In this document: positions 1 through 7,594 of the stretch, piece after piece
How the letters are laid out: each line of letters opens with the position of its first letter
How positions within the stretch are numbered: position 1 is the stretch's first letter
From: CAZESH01 sp964514665
GTDB taxonomy: Bacteria > Bacillota > Bacilli > Paenibacillales > KCTC-25726
Direction of reading: 5' to 3'
Length of the DNA: 12,843 nt
Assembly: GCA_964514665.1 (NCBI GenBank)
Contig: CAZESH010000103.1
Location: forward strand, 1 to 12,843
The notes under the pieces: model-generated
Databases searched by the model: none
Told to the model about the DNA's origin: nothing
The model's input: the letters and a program-made list of their open reading frames with translations, nothing else
Made by a program: the position numbers and the translations under genes

Positions 1-177
1 GTTGTTTACAATGCGATGGGTTGTATCCAGGCAAGCAAAAGCAATCTTGAAGAAGCGCTCAAGCTGTTCCGTAAAGCGCATAAATTGGATCCCGAATTAC
101 AGGCGCCTCTGGCCAATATGGAGGTTTGTCGAGAAAGCAAAGGACCGCTGCATGACGGAGCCGGAACCCTTCATTAA
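1..177 (+). CDS. TPR-repeat protein, C-terminal fragment (5' end outside window)
   Basis: Frame 1 is open from the first base to a TAA at 175-177, giving 58 C-terminal residues of a longer protein. Residues 3-32 match the tetratricopeptide repeat pattern: a Tyr-Asn-Ala-Met-Gly start, then an EEALKLFRKAHKLDPE helix B. This is the usual last repeat plus capping helix of a protein-interaction scaffold. After it comes a short Gly/His-rich tail (GPLHDGAGTLH). The partner and pathway cannot be told from this fragment. It lies 121 bp upstream of dinG on the same strand, with no convincing terminator between, so cotranscription is possible. An overlapping ORF in frame 2 (2-208) is a shadow with no recognisable protein character. 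The TPR reading is confident; the identity of the full protein is not. Confidence 0.75.
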   Translation, partial: VVYNAMGCIQASKSNLEEALKLFRKAHKLDPELQAPLANMEVCRESKGPLHDGAGTLH

Positions 178-194
178 GAAGGAGCTATTCCCTT

Positions 195-224
195 TTCGGA
201 GTTTATGATATGCTTAAATATAAT
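195..224 (+). promoter_or_regulatory. Possible SigA promoter upstream of dinG
   Basis: A perfect -10 hexamer TATAAT lies at 219-224. The best -35 at workable spacing (18 bp) is the weak TTCGGA at 195-200. Transcription would start near 231 and give dinG a leader of about 68 nt. This call competes with the small ORF at 210-302, which would then be transcribed only in part. The -10 lies between the two arms of the inverted repeat 208-217/244-253. Confidence 0.3.
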
Positions 225-253
225 GTGCGGATGCGCAAATGGGTTAAGCATAT
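208..253. repeat. Perfect 10-bp inverted repeat flanking the putative dinG start region
   Basis: ATATGCTTAA at 208-217 is the exact reverse complement of TTAAGCATAT at 244-253, with 26 bp between. A smaller TGCG/CGCA stem lies inside. There is no T-run after it, so it is not an intrinsic terminator. The arms bracket the TATAAT at 219-224, and their centres are 36 bp apart. This suits either a looped pair of repressor half-sites or a leader hairpin if transcription enters from upstream. No known operator consensus was recognised. Confidence 0.4.
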
Positions 254-302
254 AAATCCGGTAGTGTCAAAGGCTTTTGAAGGGATTGAACAACGAAAAT
301 GA
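210..302 (+). CDS. Possible 30-residue basic peptide, stop overlapping dinG start
   Basis: The ATG at 210 is preceded by GGAG (198-201) at an 8-nt spacing, a good ribosome site. The reading frame encodes 30 residues starting MLKYNVRMRK and ends at TGA 300-302, which overlaps the dinG ATG (299-301) as ATGA. dinG itself has only AAGGG at 280-284, 14 nt from its start, which is unusually far, so a coupled upstream ORF would explain its translation. The peptide is rich in Lys/Arg and resembles nothing I recognise. The ORF could be chance: it overlaps the candidate promoter and the inverted repeat. Confidence 0.35.
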   Translation: MLKYNVRMRKWVKHINPVVSKAFEGIEQRK

Positions 303-3181
303 AATTTGCCGTATTGGATTTTGAGACGACCGGAGCTCAGCCTGATGATCAGATCATCCAGGTTGGGCTCATTATTATTGAAGATCAAAATATTACACAA
401 ACCCATGCTTCATTCATAAATCCGCAAAGAAGCATACCCGCTTTCATCTGCGAGCTTACGGGAATAACCGCAGAAATGGTGGAGGATGCACCTTTGCTGC
501 ATGACCTCGTACCGCATTGGCTGCCGCTTCTGGAGGATGCGGTTTTGGTCGCCCACAACGCCCAGTTTGACGCGGGTTTTCTGCAGCGCGCCTTGGAACT
601 CAGCGGATATTCTCCCTTTAGCGGCAAAATATTGGATACGTTGGATCTTGTGCGTATCCTTTTTCCGGAAATGGGCAGCCTTCAGTTGGGAAGCATCAGC
701 CGTACGCTTGGCATTCCCCATGAACGACCGCATCAGGCGGACAGCGATGCAGAAGCAACCGCCCATATTTTTTTGAACTGTATGGAGAAGCTGGAGCAGC
801 TTCCGCTGCTGACGATTCAGCGTTTGGACCGGATCTTCGAAGACGGCAGCGGGTTGCAGCGGGACCTTTCTTGGTTTTTCAAACAGCTGCGTCAGGCAAA
901 GGAACAGCAAACCGTGATCGATATGCATTCCGGGCATTATTTCAGACAGTTTTATTTGCGTAAGGAAGAGTGGGCTGCGGATCAGTTCGAGAGAGCGCAG
1001 TCCGATACGGAAGAGTGGATCGATATGCCGTTTTCCGATTTTTACAGCAGCTTGAAGCCGGCGCTCAGAGCCCGGTTCGAACGCTTTGAAGAGCGTGAGG
1101 CACAGGATCAAATGATCGCGGAAGTATATGCCTGCCTGGAAGAAGGCAAGCATTTGCTTGTTGAAGCTGGAACCGGAACAGGGAAATCGCTCGGTTACTT
1201 GATTCCCGCACTGCATTACAGTGCGCTTAGCGGCAGCAAAACCGTCGTAAGTACGCATACGATCAACTTGCAGGAACAGATCCGCCAGCGCGACATCCCG
1301 CTGCTTGAGCATATTTTTCCTTTTCCTTTCCGGGTATCCGTTTTAAAAGGGCGAAGTCACTATCTATGCTTAAGAAAATTTGAACAAAAGCTGTCTTATT
1401 CCGATTATGAATACCAAGCGGATGATCGCATAACTGCAGGCCAAATGACCGTTTGGCTGGGGGAAACCGAGCACGGTGACAACGAAGAGCTGCATTTTAG
1501 CGGAAGAAGCCATGAGTTTTGGCGGACAGTTGAAAGCGATACGGATTCCTGCCTGAACCGGGCCTGTCCCTGGTTCAAACGCTGCTTTTATCACGGGGCG
1601 AGAAACAGCGCCAACCAATCCGACGTGGTGGTAACCAATCATTCGCTGTTGATGACTGACATTAAAGCCGAAAACAGGCTGCTTCCGGCCTATCAGCAGT
1701 TGGTCATCGACGAGGCGCATCACTTTGAAGATGTGGCCACCAAGCATCTCGGATTGGATGCAGGGTATTATTCGCTGATCAACAGTTTGTCTTACTTGGC
1801 CAAGGACTCAAGAAGCGGCAAACTGCCGGCGCTTGCAGCGAAGCTGGCGGCATGGCAGGACGAGCAAATTGACGATTGGAGGCAAACGATCGAGGGTCTG
1901 CTTGGTGAGCTTGTACAGGTTAGAGAAGTATGGGATACGTTGAGCGGAGCGCTTTTTGAACTGCTCGGCAACAAAAGCGCCGCTGCGGCAAATGAAACCG
2001 GACAGCTTGTACTCAGGCTGAAAGCCGATGCACTGCCTGCTGGCTGGCAGGACATCCAGCTAGTGGAGGATAATTTGTTTGTGCTGCTTAGCGATGTCCT
2101 TAAATCGCTGGAACGGCTTTTCGGAGAAATTCGCGAGCGTCAGGAAGAGCTTGATATCGAGGCCGTGCTAACCGACCTGAGTGGGGCGCTTTCCGATCTT
2201 TATAGACAACGGGACACGATTAGATTTATTATGAAATTAAACGATGCGGAATATGTTTATTGGTTGGAAGCCAGCCCGCATTACAAGCAAAAATCGATTC
2301 AGCTCATTGCTGCCCCGACGATCATCAGTCCGATGCTGAAACAGCATTTTTTTGATGCCAAGGAAAGCGTGATCATGACATCGGCGACGCTCTCGGTCAA
2401 TCAGTCGTTTCAATACTTGTGCGATCAGCTGGGGCTTGAAGGAGCCGAGCAAAGCGGCAAATTGCAGACGGAGCTGCTGCCTTCGCCGTTTAATTACAGA
2501 GAGCAGGCGTTGGTATGCATTCCCAGGGATTTCCCGAGCATACGCGGAAATTCCGATGAAACGTTCGTTAATCGTTTAGTGGCCTCGTTAAGGGAAGTGG
2601 CTTTGGAAACGGGCGGTAAAATGATGGTGCTCTTTACTTCTTACCGCATGCTAAGGCAGGTTCATGAAGCGTTAAGCGCAAAATTGTTTCCGCTCGGGCT
2701 GCAGGTTTTGGGGCAGGGGATCGACAGTGCAAGCAGAAGCAAGCTGATCGCGCTGTTTCAGGACAACCCCGCAAGCGTTTTGCTCGGAACAAGCAGTTTT
2801 TGGGAAGGGATCGATATTCCCGGCGAAGCTCTGAGCTGCTTGGCGATTGTCAGGCTTCCCTTTCAACCACCAAATCATCCTTTGGTTGAAGCCAAATGCG
2901 AAGCGCTAAAAAATCGAAACCAAAATCCTTTCATCAAGTATTCGGTGCCTCAGGCGGTAATCCGCTTTAAACAGGGCTTCGGAAGATTGGTCAGAACTGC
3001 GCAAGATAAAGGAATTGTGATCATTTATGATACGCGAGTCATTGACACAAGCTATGGGAAGTATTTTTTATATTCGCTACCCGGACCGAAAATCGAACAT
3101 ATGCCGGAAAAAATGCTTGTAACGCGCATTCGGGAATGGATGAAGGCGGAGGCTTTCGAGAAAAATGGGGGGATCGTATGA
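299..3181 (+). CDS. dinG: DinG: 3'-5' exonuclease / ATP-dependent Fe-S helicase
   Basis: A 960-residue cytoplasmic DNA-repair enzyme of the Firmicutes DinG type. It has a DnaQ-like DEDDh exonuclease domain (about 1-165) fused to an XPD/DinG superfamily 2 helicase. Exonuclease residues visible are D7 and E9 (DFETTG), D91 (HNAQFD), and H145 with D150. Helicase motifs are Walker A GTGTGKS at 291-297, DEAH at 471-474, SATLS at 695-699, a WEGIDIPG block near 835-842 and motif VI QGFGRLVRT at 892-900. Four cysteines, C357, C418, C423 and C429, have C-x4-C-x5-C spacing in the last three, the pattern of the [4Fe-4S] ligands of E. coli DinG. The cluster domain therefore seems intact. The start is fixed by the exonuclease motif beginning at residue 7. 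The stop overlaps the rex start. Family assignment is very secure; Fe-S binding is inferred from the Cys pattern. Confidence 0.96.
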   Translation: MKFAVLDFETTGAQPDDQIIQVGLIIIEDQNITQTHASFINPQRSIPAFICELTGITAEMVEDAPLLHDLVPHWLPLLEDAVLVAHNAQFDAGFLQRALELSGYSPFSGKILDTLDLVRILFPEMGSLQLGSISRTLGIPHERPHQADSDAEATAHIFLNCMEKLEQLPLLTIQRLDRIFEDGSGLQRDLSWFFKQLRQAKEQQTVIDMHSGHYFRQFYLRKEEWAADQFERAQSDTEEWIDMPFSDFYSSLKPALRARFERFEEREAQDQMIAEVYACLEEGKHLLVEAGTGTGKSLGYLIPALHYSALSGSKTVVSTHTINLQEQIRQRDIPLLEHIFPFPFRVSVLKGRSHYLCLRKFEQKLSYSDYEYQADDRITAGQMTVWLGETEHGDNEELHFSGRSHEFWRTVESDTDSCLNRACPWFKRCFYHGARNSANQSDVVVTNHSLLMTDIKAENRLLPAYQQLVIDEAHHFEDVATKHLGLDAGYYSLINSLSYLAKDSRSGKLPALAAKLAAWQDEQIDDWRQTIEGLLGELVQVREVWDTLSGALFELLGNKSAAAANETGQLVLRLKADALPAGWQDIQLVEDNLFVLLSDVLKSLERLFGEIRERQEELDIEAVLTDLSGALSDLYRQRDTIRFIMKLNDAEYVYWLEASPHYKQKSIQLIAAPTIISPMLKQHFFDAKESVIMTSATLSVNQSFQYLCDQLGLEGAEQSGKLQTELLPSPFNYREQALVCIPRDFPSIRGNSDETFVNRLVASLREVALETGGKMMVLFTSYRMLRQVHEALSAKLFPLGLQVLGQGIDSASRSKLIALFQDNPASVLLGTSSFWEGIDIPGEALSCLAIVRLPFQPPNHPLVEAKCEALKNRNQNPFIKYSVPQAVIRFKQGFGRLVRTAQDKGIVIIYDTRVIDTSYGKYFLYSLPGPKIEHMPEKMLVTRIREWMKAEAFEKNGGIV

Positions 3182-3804
3182 AAACGTCGTTAAAAATCTC
3201 TGATGCTGTTGTCAGAAGACTGCCCGTGTATTTGCGTTTCTTGAACGAGCTGCAGATGAAGAACGTGCAAACCGTCTCCTCACAGGATTTAGGACAAAAG
3301 CTGGATTTGAACCCGGCCCAGATCCGCAAGGATTTGGCCTATTTCGGGGAATTCGGAAAAAAAGGAATCGGTTATGATGTGGGGTATTTGATCGAAAAGA
3401 TAAGACAAATTCTCAAATTGGACCAAAATATCAACGTGGCGCTCGTAGGGGCCGGTAATCTGGGTCACGCGTTATGCAATTACAATGCTTATTTGAAGGA
3501 TAATATGAAAATTACCGCTGTCTTCGATAATTACGCGCCTAAAATCGGTTCCAAAATCAACAATTTGACGATTCATCCGATGAAGGATTTAAAGGAAATC
3601 GCAAACGATCAGAAAATCCGCATCGGCATTATTACCGTCCCCGCCCATGAGGCGCAGCAGGTTGCCGATCAGTTTGTGGAAGCGGGAATTGAAGCCATCT
3701 TGAATTTTGCCCCGGTCATCATCAAGGTGCCTTCCGAGGTACGCGTTCATCACGCCGATTTCACCACGGAAATGCAAAGTCTTGCTTATTTTCTGGGCAA
3801 CTAA
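3178..3804 (+). CDS. rex: Redox-sensing transcriptional repressor Rex
   Basis: A 208-residue DNA-binding protein that senses the NADH/NAD+ ratio. In the family, NADH binding releases it from operators of fermentative and respiratory genes. Residues 1-80 form the winged helix, with the conserved stretch LNPAQIRKDLAYFGEFG at 44-60. Residues 85-190 are the Rossmann domain, with GAGNLGHAL at 91-99 and the acidic residue D117 after the second strand. The C-terminal FTTEMQSLAY is the family's dimer-swapped helix. I chose ATG 3178 because it begins exactly where Rex proteins begin, follows a G-rich ribosome site (about 3167-3172) and overlaps the dinG stop as ATGA; an upstream ATG at 3136 would add 14 non-family residues. 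A candidate target site lies at 10126-10143. The stop overlaps the convergent pit stop. Confidence 0.95.
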   Translation: MKTSLKISDAVVRRLPVYLRFLNELQMKNVQTVSSQDLGQKLDLNPAQIRKDLAYFGEFGKKGIGYDVGYLIEKIRQILKLDQNINVALVGAGNLGHALCNYNAYLKDNMKITAVFDNYAPKIGSKINNLTIHPMKDLKEIANDQKIRIGIITVPAHEAQQVADQFVEAGIEAILNFAPVIIKVPSEVRVHHADFTTEMQSLAYFLGN

Positions 3805-4811
3805 AGAGAGCTCCAACCGAGCAGTTCAAACAGCTTGTACACCAAAAAAGAAACAAGCGCTGTGCCGGGCAGCGTAAAAATCCAAGCATAAACAATTTTG
3901 CCGGCGATACCCCAGCGTACCGAACTGGCGCGGTTGGCCATTCCCACGCCGATGATCGATCCGGTAATCGTATGCGTGGAACTGACGGGGATTCCCAAGC
4001 GGGCCACAAACGTAAGAATGAGCGCCGCTGAAGTTTCCGCGGAAAATCCGTGTATCGGTTCCAATTTGCTTAATTTCATTCCCATGGTGGTAATGACCTT
4101 TCTGCCGCCAAAAGCGGTGCCGAGTCCCATCGCCAGTCCGCAGGATAGGATCACCCATGCCGGAATGGTTTTGTCCATGCTTGCCACGTAGCCGCCGGAA
4201 ACAAGCCCCATCATGATGACGCCCATCGCTTTTTGTGCATCGGACGTTCCATGGCTGAACGACATGAAGGAGACCGACAGCAGCTGAAGATTGCTGAACA
4301 GCTGTTTCACTTTGGAAGGGGAACCTTTGGCAAACAGAAATTGAAGCAGCTTCATCAATAGAAAAGAAAGCATGGCGCCGATAATTGGAGATATCAGCAT
4401 GGCGACGAGCACTTTGTAGATGCCCCCGGCGATCAGCATGTCGAAGCCGCCGAAAGCCGCCGCTGCCCCCACAATCCCTCCGATCAATGCATGTGAGGCG
4501 CTGACAGGAAGCCCCATTAAGGTCATAAGAACATTCCAAAAAATGCCCCCGATCAAGATTGCGATGACAACCTGCAGATTAATCAAATGCGGATCAATGA
4601 TGCCTTCCCCGATCATTCTCGCCACCGCCGTAAAGGCAAAGGCGCCGGCCAAGTTCAGAACTGCAGCCAGCGCCACGGCATATGCGGGCTTCAGCACACG
4701 GGTAGCGATTATGGTCGCCACAGCATTGGCGGAGTCATTCCAGCCGTTGGTGAAGTCGAACAACAAAGCCAAAAAAACTACCAGAATAATTAAAATCAGT
4801 CCGTCATGCAT
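3801..4811 (-). CDS. pit: Low-affinity inorganic phosphate transporter, PiT family
   Basis: A 336-residue integral membrane permease that imports phosphate (usually as a metal-phosphate complex) with protons. It is almost entirely hydrophobic segments and shows the two inverted-repeat PiT signatures: FDFTNGWNDSANA near residues 18-30 with LPVSASHALIGG at 101-112, and SHGTSDAQKAMG at 186-197 with IPVSSTHTITGS at 284-295. The length matches short Gram-positive Pit proteins, which lack the long cytosolic loop of E. coli PitA. The start overlaps the 3' end of the DUF47 gene by 8 bp, and the only nearby Shine-Dalgarno (GAGG) is 1 nt away, so translation probably depends on coupling. The 3' end overlaps rex by 4 bp with no room for a terminator. 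Family assignment is secure; the ion and affinity are inferred from the family. Confidence 0.93.
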   Translation of the reverse strand: MHDGLILIILVVFLALLFDFTNGWNDSANAVATIIATRVLKPAYAVALAAVLNLAGAFAFTAVARMIGEGIIDPHLINLQVVIAILIGGIFWNVLMTLMGLPVSASHALIGGIVGAAAAFGGFDMLIAGGIYKVLVAMLISPIIGAMLSFLLMKLLQFLFAKGSPSKVKQLFSNLQLLSVSFMSFSHGTSDAQKAMGVIMMGLVSGGYVASMDKTIPAWVILSCGLAMGLGTAFGGRKVITTMGMKLSKLEPIHGFSAETSAALILTFVARLGIPVSSTHTITGSIIGVGMANRASSVRWGIAGKIVYAWIFTLPGTALVSFLVYKLFELLGWSSL

Positions 4812-5427
4812 ACCTCAGTACCACGCTTTCGAGGATATCCGCGACATCTTCGCACGCATCCGTAGTTTCCTCCATACGCTCATAAAGCTCCTTTAATTTG
4901 AAATCATGATAGGGGTCTGTCGGCCGTGTGAAAATATCGCGGATCCCTTCCCGCATCAAGCGGTCTCCTTCGTTCTCCAGACTGTTGATATGTACGGTGT
5001 GCTCCAGGATTTGCATGTATTTTTTCTTGGACAGCAGCTTGAAAGCGGACACCATATGATCGCAGCTGTCCACAAGCACTTGGGCAAAATCCTTCATATA
5101 ATGATCGGTCTTGCTGATATTGAGATAGTCGAAGCGGGCGATCGTCGCTTCCAGTCCGTCCATCACGTCATCCAGCTTGACGGCAAGCTGGATCAGGTCT
5201 TCACGATCCAGCGGGGTTACGAAGGTTTTATTCAAACCGCGAAAAATATTGTGGGTAATTTCGTCCCCCCTGTTCTCCAGCTCCTTGACCTGACTAAAAA
5301 AACCTGCGGGAGGATTGTCTCCCATCATCGCTTCGCGAAACATATGCGATGCTTTGAATGTGTTTTCTGCGGATTGAATCAGCAGTTGGAGAAAGTCTAC
5401 ATCGCCCTTTTTACGAAACACCATCAT
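4804..5427 (-). CDS. DUF47 / PhoU-like protein (YkaA-type), Pit partner
   Basis: A 207-residue soluble, all-helical protein of the DUF47 (PhoU-like) family. Such proteins are encoded next to pit genes and are thought to modulate the phosphate transporter. It is rich in Glu/Asp/Lys with two related helical halves: ELENRGDEITHNIF near residues 49-62 and SLENEGDRLMREGI near 149-162. These match the repeated E..GD metal-binding pattern of PhoU-fold proteins. The start is the first of two tandem ATGs (5425-5427, then 5422-5424), with GGGAGG at 5435-5440 on this strand and 7-nt spacing. It is the first gene of a two-gene operon with pit, the order seen in B. subtilis ykaA-pit. I could not identify a clear promoter or PHO box in the 228-bp gap shared with mtaD. 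Confidence 0.9.
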   Translation of the reverse strand: MMVFRKKGDVDFLQLLIQSAENTFKASHMFREAMMGDNPPAGFFSQVKELENRGDEITHNIFRGLNKTFVTPLDREDLIQLAVKLDDVMDGLEATIARFDYLNISKTDHYMKDFAQVLVDSCDHMVSAFKLLSKKKYMQILEHTVHINSLENEGDRLMREGIRDIFTRPTDPYHDFKLKELYERMEETTDACEDVADILESVVLRYA

Positions 5428-5579
5428 TTGATGACCTCCCTGTGGGAAAATTTTGTCCTGCTAACGAGTTGCGCATAAATGAAAGCTACCATATTTATGA
5501 AGCAAAAATCAATTGAATTTTGCAGTTTTATGGAAAGGGTCGGATGTGCCTGCTGCCAAAGGCTCTTTACGCATAGTCA

Positions 5580-5608
5580 TTGCAATTACCGCCGTAAACC
5601 TGTAAATT
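5580..5608 (+). promoter_or_regulatory. Putative SigA promoter of mtaD
   Basis: TTGCAA (5580-5585, 4/6 to TTGACA) and TAAATT (5603-5608, 4/6 to TATAAT) are separated by 17 bp, with TG directly before the -10. Transcription would begin near 5615, about 40 nt before the mtaD ATG. The spacing is ideal but both hexamers are only moderate. Confidence 0.4.
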
Positions 5609-5635
5609 TAAATACGGAAAGCTCTAAATTACGGC
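5591..5635. repeat. 7-bp inverted repeat around the mtaD promoter
   Basis: GCCGTAA (5591-5597) and TTACGGC (5629-5635) are perfect reverse complements, 31 bp apart. The left arm sits in the promoter spacer and the right arm just before the ribosome site (AAAGGA 5641-5646). A partial TACGG copy lies between them (5613-5617). It may be a pair of operator half-sites, but a 7-bp repeat at this distance can arise by chance. Confidence 0.25.
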
Positions 5636-5655
5636 AATCGAAAGGAACTTTTTTG

Positions 5656-6948
5656 ATGAAGAAAACACTGATAAAAGACGCTCTTTTTATTACTATGGAT
5701 GAAAATCGTCCGACTATGCATGGACATCTAGTTATTGAAGGGGAATTTATCCAATATATAGGAGAGGCCGTTCCGCAGCCTGAAGAGACCTACGATGAGG
5801 TTATTGATGGCCGGCACAAGGCTTTTATGCCTGGATTGGTCAACACACATGGGCATGCCGCCATGGCTTTTTTGCGGGGGTATGCCGATGATTTGGCGCT
5901 AAAGGTGTGGCTTGAAGAAAAAATGTGGCCGATCGAAGGGAAATTTAACAATCAGGATGTACGTTGGGGTACGCTCTTGTCGATTATGGAGATGCTCAAA
6001 AGCGGTACAACCTCTTTCGTAGATATGTACGATCATATGGATGAGGTGGCGCTTGCCGTGGAGCAATCCGGTATCCGTGCCTGCCTTACACGCGGTATGA
6101 TCGGTTTTCCAGTAGAAATGCAGGAAAAAAAGCTGGCGGAGGCCACTAGCTTCGCCAAAGAATGGAACGGCCGGGCGGAAGGGAGAATCACAACGATGAT
6201 GTCGCCGCACTCCGCTTACACCTGCCCTCCCGATTTTATCGAAAAAATCGTACAGACCGCACATGATCTGGATTTGCCAATACATACCCACATGTCGGAA
6301 ACGCTTCAGGAAGTGGAGCAGAACGTTAGAGACTACGGAAAAAGGCCGGTAGCCCATTTGCGCGATCTGGGGGTATTCTCCAGACCGTGTCTGGTAGCTC
6401 ATGGCGTACACTTAAACGATGAGGAAATCAAGATTCTCAAGGCGCATGATGTGCGGGTATCGCATAATCCCGGCAGCAACCTTAAGCTGGCCAGCGGGAT
6501 TGCCCGCGTTGTCGATCTCAGTTCTGCGGGTGTGCTTGTATCTCTGGGCACGGACAGCTCCGCAAGTAACAACAATCTGGACATGTTTGAGGAGATCAGG
6601 CTGGCAGCACTCATTCATAAAGGGGTAAGCGGAGATCCTACAGCGGTTAAAGCCTTCGATGCTTTAAAGATGGGAACGCTGGACGGAGCCCGTTCCATTT
6701 GGCTGCAAGATATAGGCAAGCTTGCCGCGGGGATGAAAGCGGACTTGATTTCCATAGACATCGACCAGCCCCACTTTTATCCGCGTACCGACTATGTTTC
6801 GCATCTCGTTTATGCGGCCTCGGGACAAGATGTCCGCGACGTATGGGTGAACGGCCGCCAGATTGTGAAGGACAGAGAGTGCCTGACCCTGGATGAAGAA
6901 AAAATCGTATTTGAATTTGAGCAAAGCTTTCAGCGCTTAACCCGATGA
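5656..6948 (+). CDS. mtaD: 5-methylthioadenosine / S-adenosylhomocysteine deaminase (amidohydrolase)
   Basis: A 430-residue cytoplasmic metal-dependent hydrolase of the amidohydrolase superfamily. The MtaD family deaminates 5'-methylthioadenosine and S-adenosylhomocysteine to their inosyl forms, feeding purine-sulfur salvage. Visible metal and active-site residues are H65 and H67 (NTHGHAAM), H212 (HTHMSET), H249 (VAHGVHL) and D300 in GTDSSASNNN, the last a hallmark of the MTA/SAH branch. A C-terminal beta-barrel piece (about 355-420, GMKADLISID...VWVNGR) completes the composite domain. I chose ATG 5656 because AAAGGA lies 9 nt upstream and the protein then starts at the family's usual MKKTLIKDALFITMD; the frame stays open to 5479, but that extension is non-conserved. 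The tseB-like gene follows after 52 bp. The exact substrate range is inferred; chlorohydrolase-like relatives share the fold. Confidence 0.9.
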   Translation: MKKTLIKDALFITMDENRPTMHGHLVIEGEFIQYIGEAVPQPEETYDEVIDGRHKAFMPGLVNTHGHAAMAFLRGYADDLALKVWLEEKMWPIEGKFNNQDVRWGTLLSIMEMLKSGTTSFVDMYDHMDEVALAVEQSGIRACLTRGMIGFPVEMQEKKLAEATSFAKEWNGRAEGRITTMMSPHSAYTCPPDFIEKIVQTAHDLDLPIHTHMSETLQEVEQNVRDYGKRPVAHLRDLGVFSRPCLVAHGVHLNDEEIKILKAHDVRVSHNPGSNLKLASGIARVVDLSSAGVLVSLGTDSSASNNNLDMFEEIRLAALIHKGVSGDPTAVKAFDALKMGTLDGARSIWLQDIGKLAAGMKADLISIDIDQPHFYPRTDYVSHLVYAASGQDVRDVWVNGRQIVKDRECLTLDEEKIVFEFEQSFQRLTR

Positions 6949-7000
6949 AATCCCCTGCCAGCGATGAAATGCTGCTTCTGAACAAGGGAGATGGCACAGG

Positions 7001-7480
7001 ATGAAAAAGAAGATAGCCGTTGCGGTTCTTATCTTCCTCGTATTAATAGCTTTGCTCATATGGGTCTATAATCTTGTCCAAGCCAAGCACTGGCAAGAGC
7101 AGAATCATGCCGAAAATCTAGCTCGCCAAAAGGCCGGATTGGTGCATGAGGATGCAGTTGACTGGTTTTCCGGAGATGGGTCGTACATCATCGTGTTCGG
7201 CCGGGACAGGAATAACCAAAAAATGATCGTATGGGTCGGTAATAATGAGCTGCATAAGGAAGCTGCCAAAGACGGATTATCGAAGGCGGATGTCGTCGGC
7301 AAGGTCAGTCGGGCATATCCGGGAGCAGTAATGATTCATGCGGTTCCGGGGAAATATGTTGGCGATTATGTATGGGAAGCCTATTTTAAAGTTACAAAGC
7401 AGGGAAAAACAAATTACTACTATCAATATTACAAATTCTCGGACGGAGAACTGCTCGATACGTTGAATATGGGCGAGTAA
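7001..7480 (+). CDS. TseB-like / YpmB (DUF5590) membrane-anchored cell-wall protein
   Basis: A 159-residue bitopic membrane protein: basic MKKK start, one hydrophobic anchor at about residues 5-25, then an external domain of about 130 residues. The order of conserved pieces (W-x(5)-A...A, IVFG..., a hydrophilic Y-rich strand KTNYYYQYYKFSDGEL at the C-terminus) and the length match the YpmB/TseB family (DUF5590, PepSY-like folds). B. subtilis TseB works with PBP2A in cell elongation. Its position between dinG and asnS matches ypmB in B. subtilis, which supports the call. AAGGGAG at 6984-6990 precedes the ATG by 10 nt. It is probably cotranscribed with mtaD and ends at the terminator that overlaps its stop codon. 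Family call good; role inferred. Confidence 0.8.
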   Translation: MKKKIAVAVLIFLVLIALLIWVYNLVQAKHWQEQNHAENLARQKAGLVHEDAVDWFSGDGSYIIVFGRDRNNQKMIVWVGNNELHKEAAKDGLSKADVVGKVSRAYPGAVMIHAVPGKYVGDYVWEAYFKVTKQGKTNYYYQYYKFSDGELLDTLNMGE

Positions 7481-7507
7481 AAAGGGATGCCATGGGCATT
7501 CCTTTTT
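7480..7507 (+). terminator. Intrinsic terminator of the mtaD-tseB unit
   Basis: The stem AAAAGGGATGCC (7480-7491) and GGCATTCCTTTTT (7495-7507) closes an ATG loop. Pairing is continuous with one G.U pair, followed by a U-rich tail up to 7514. The A-tract on the 5' side could also make it work on the opposite strand. It begins in the last base of the tseB stop codon. Confidence 0.85.
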
Positions 7508-7532
7508 GATTTTCCACACATTACATCCCTTA

Positions 7533-7557
7533 ATCATATAGCAGATATGATATACTC
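7533..7557 (+). promoter_or_regulatory. Palindrome with overlapping -10-like hexamers (possible promoter)
   Basis: ATCATAT (7533-7539) and ATATGAT (7545-7551) form a perfect inverted repeat with a 5-nt loop. TATACT (7552-7557, 5/6 to the -10 consensus) follows directly; the only -35 at 16 bp is the weak TTAATC (7530-7535). If this is a promoter, transcripts would start near 7564 and carry the whole 303-bp element as leader of the downstream two-gene unit. The AT-rich context makes false matches easy. Confidence 0.25.
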
Positions 7558-7594
7558 AGATATATACTTTTGTTATTTAAAAAAAAATTACTAA

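Noticed and set aside
410..1312. 300-codon open frame on the minus strand inside dinG
   Set aside because: It is opposite a gene with all catalytic motifs. No recognisable domain or ribosome site; a shadow of codon bias.
3826..4539. 237-codon minus-strand frame inside pit
   Set aside because: Frame-shifted shadow of pit with low-complexity His/Arg-rich translation; pit's own frame carries the transporter motifs.
5479..5655. 59-codon N-terminal extension of mtaD
   Set aside because: It has no ribosome site and covers the likely promoter; MtaD proteins begin at the ATG at 5656.
6945..7004. 19-codon ORF whose start overlaps the mtaD stop and whose stop overlaps the tseB start
   Set aside because: Neat ATGA tiling, but no ribosome site and a non-descript peptide; probably chance.
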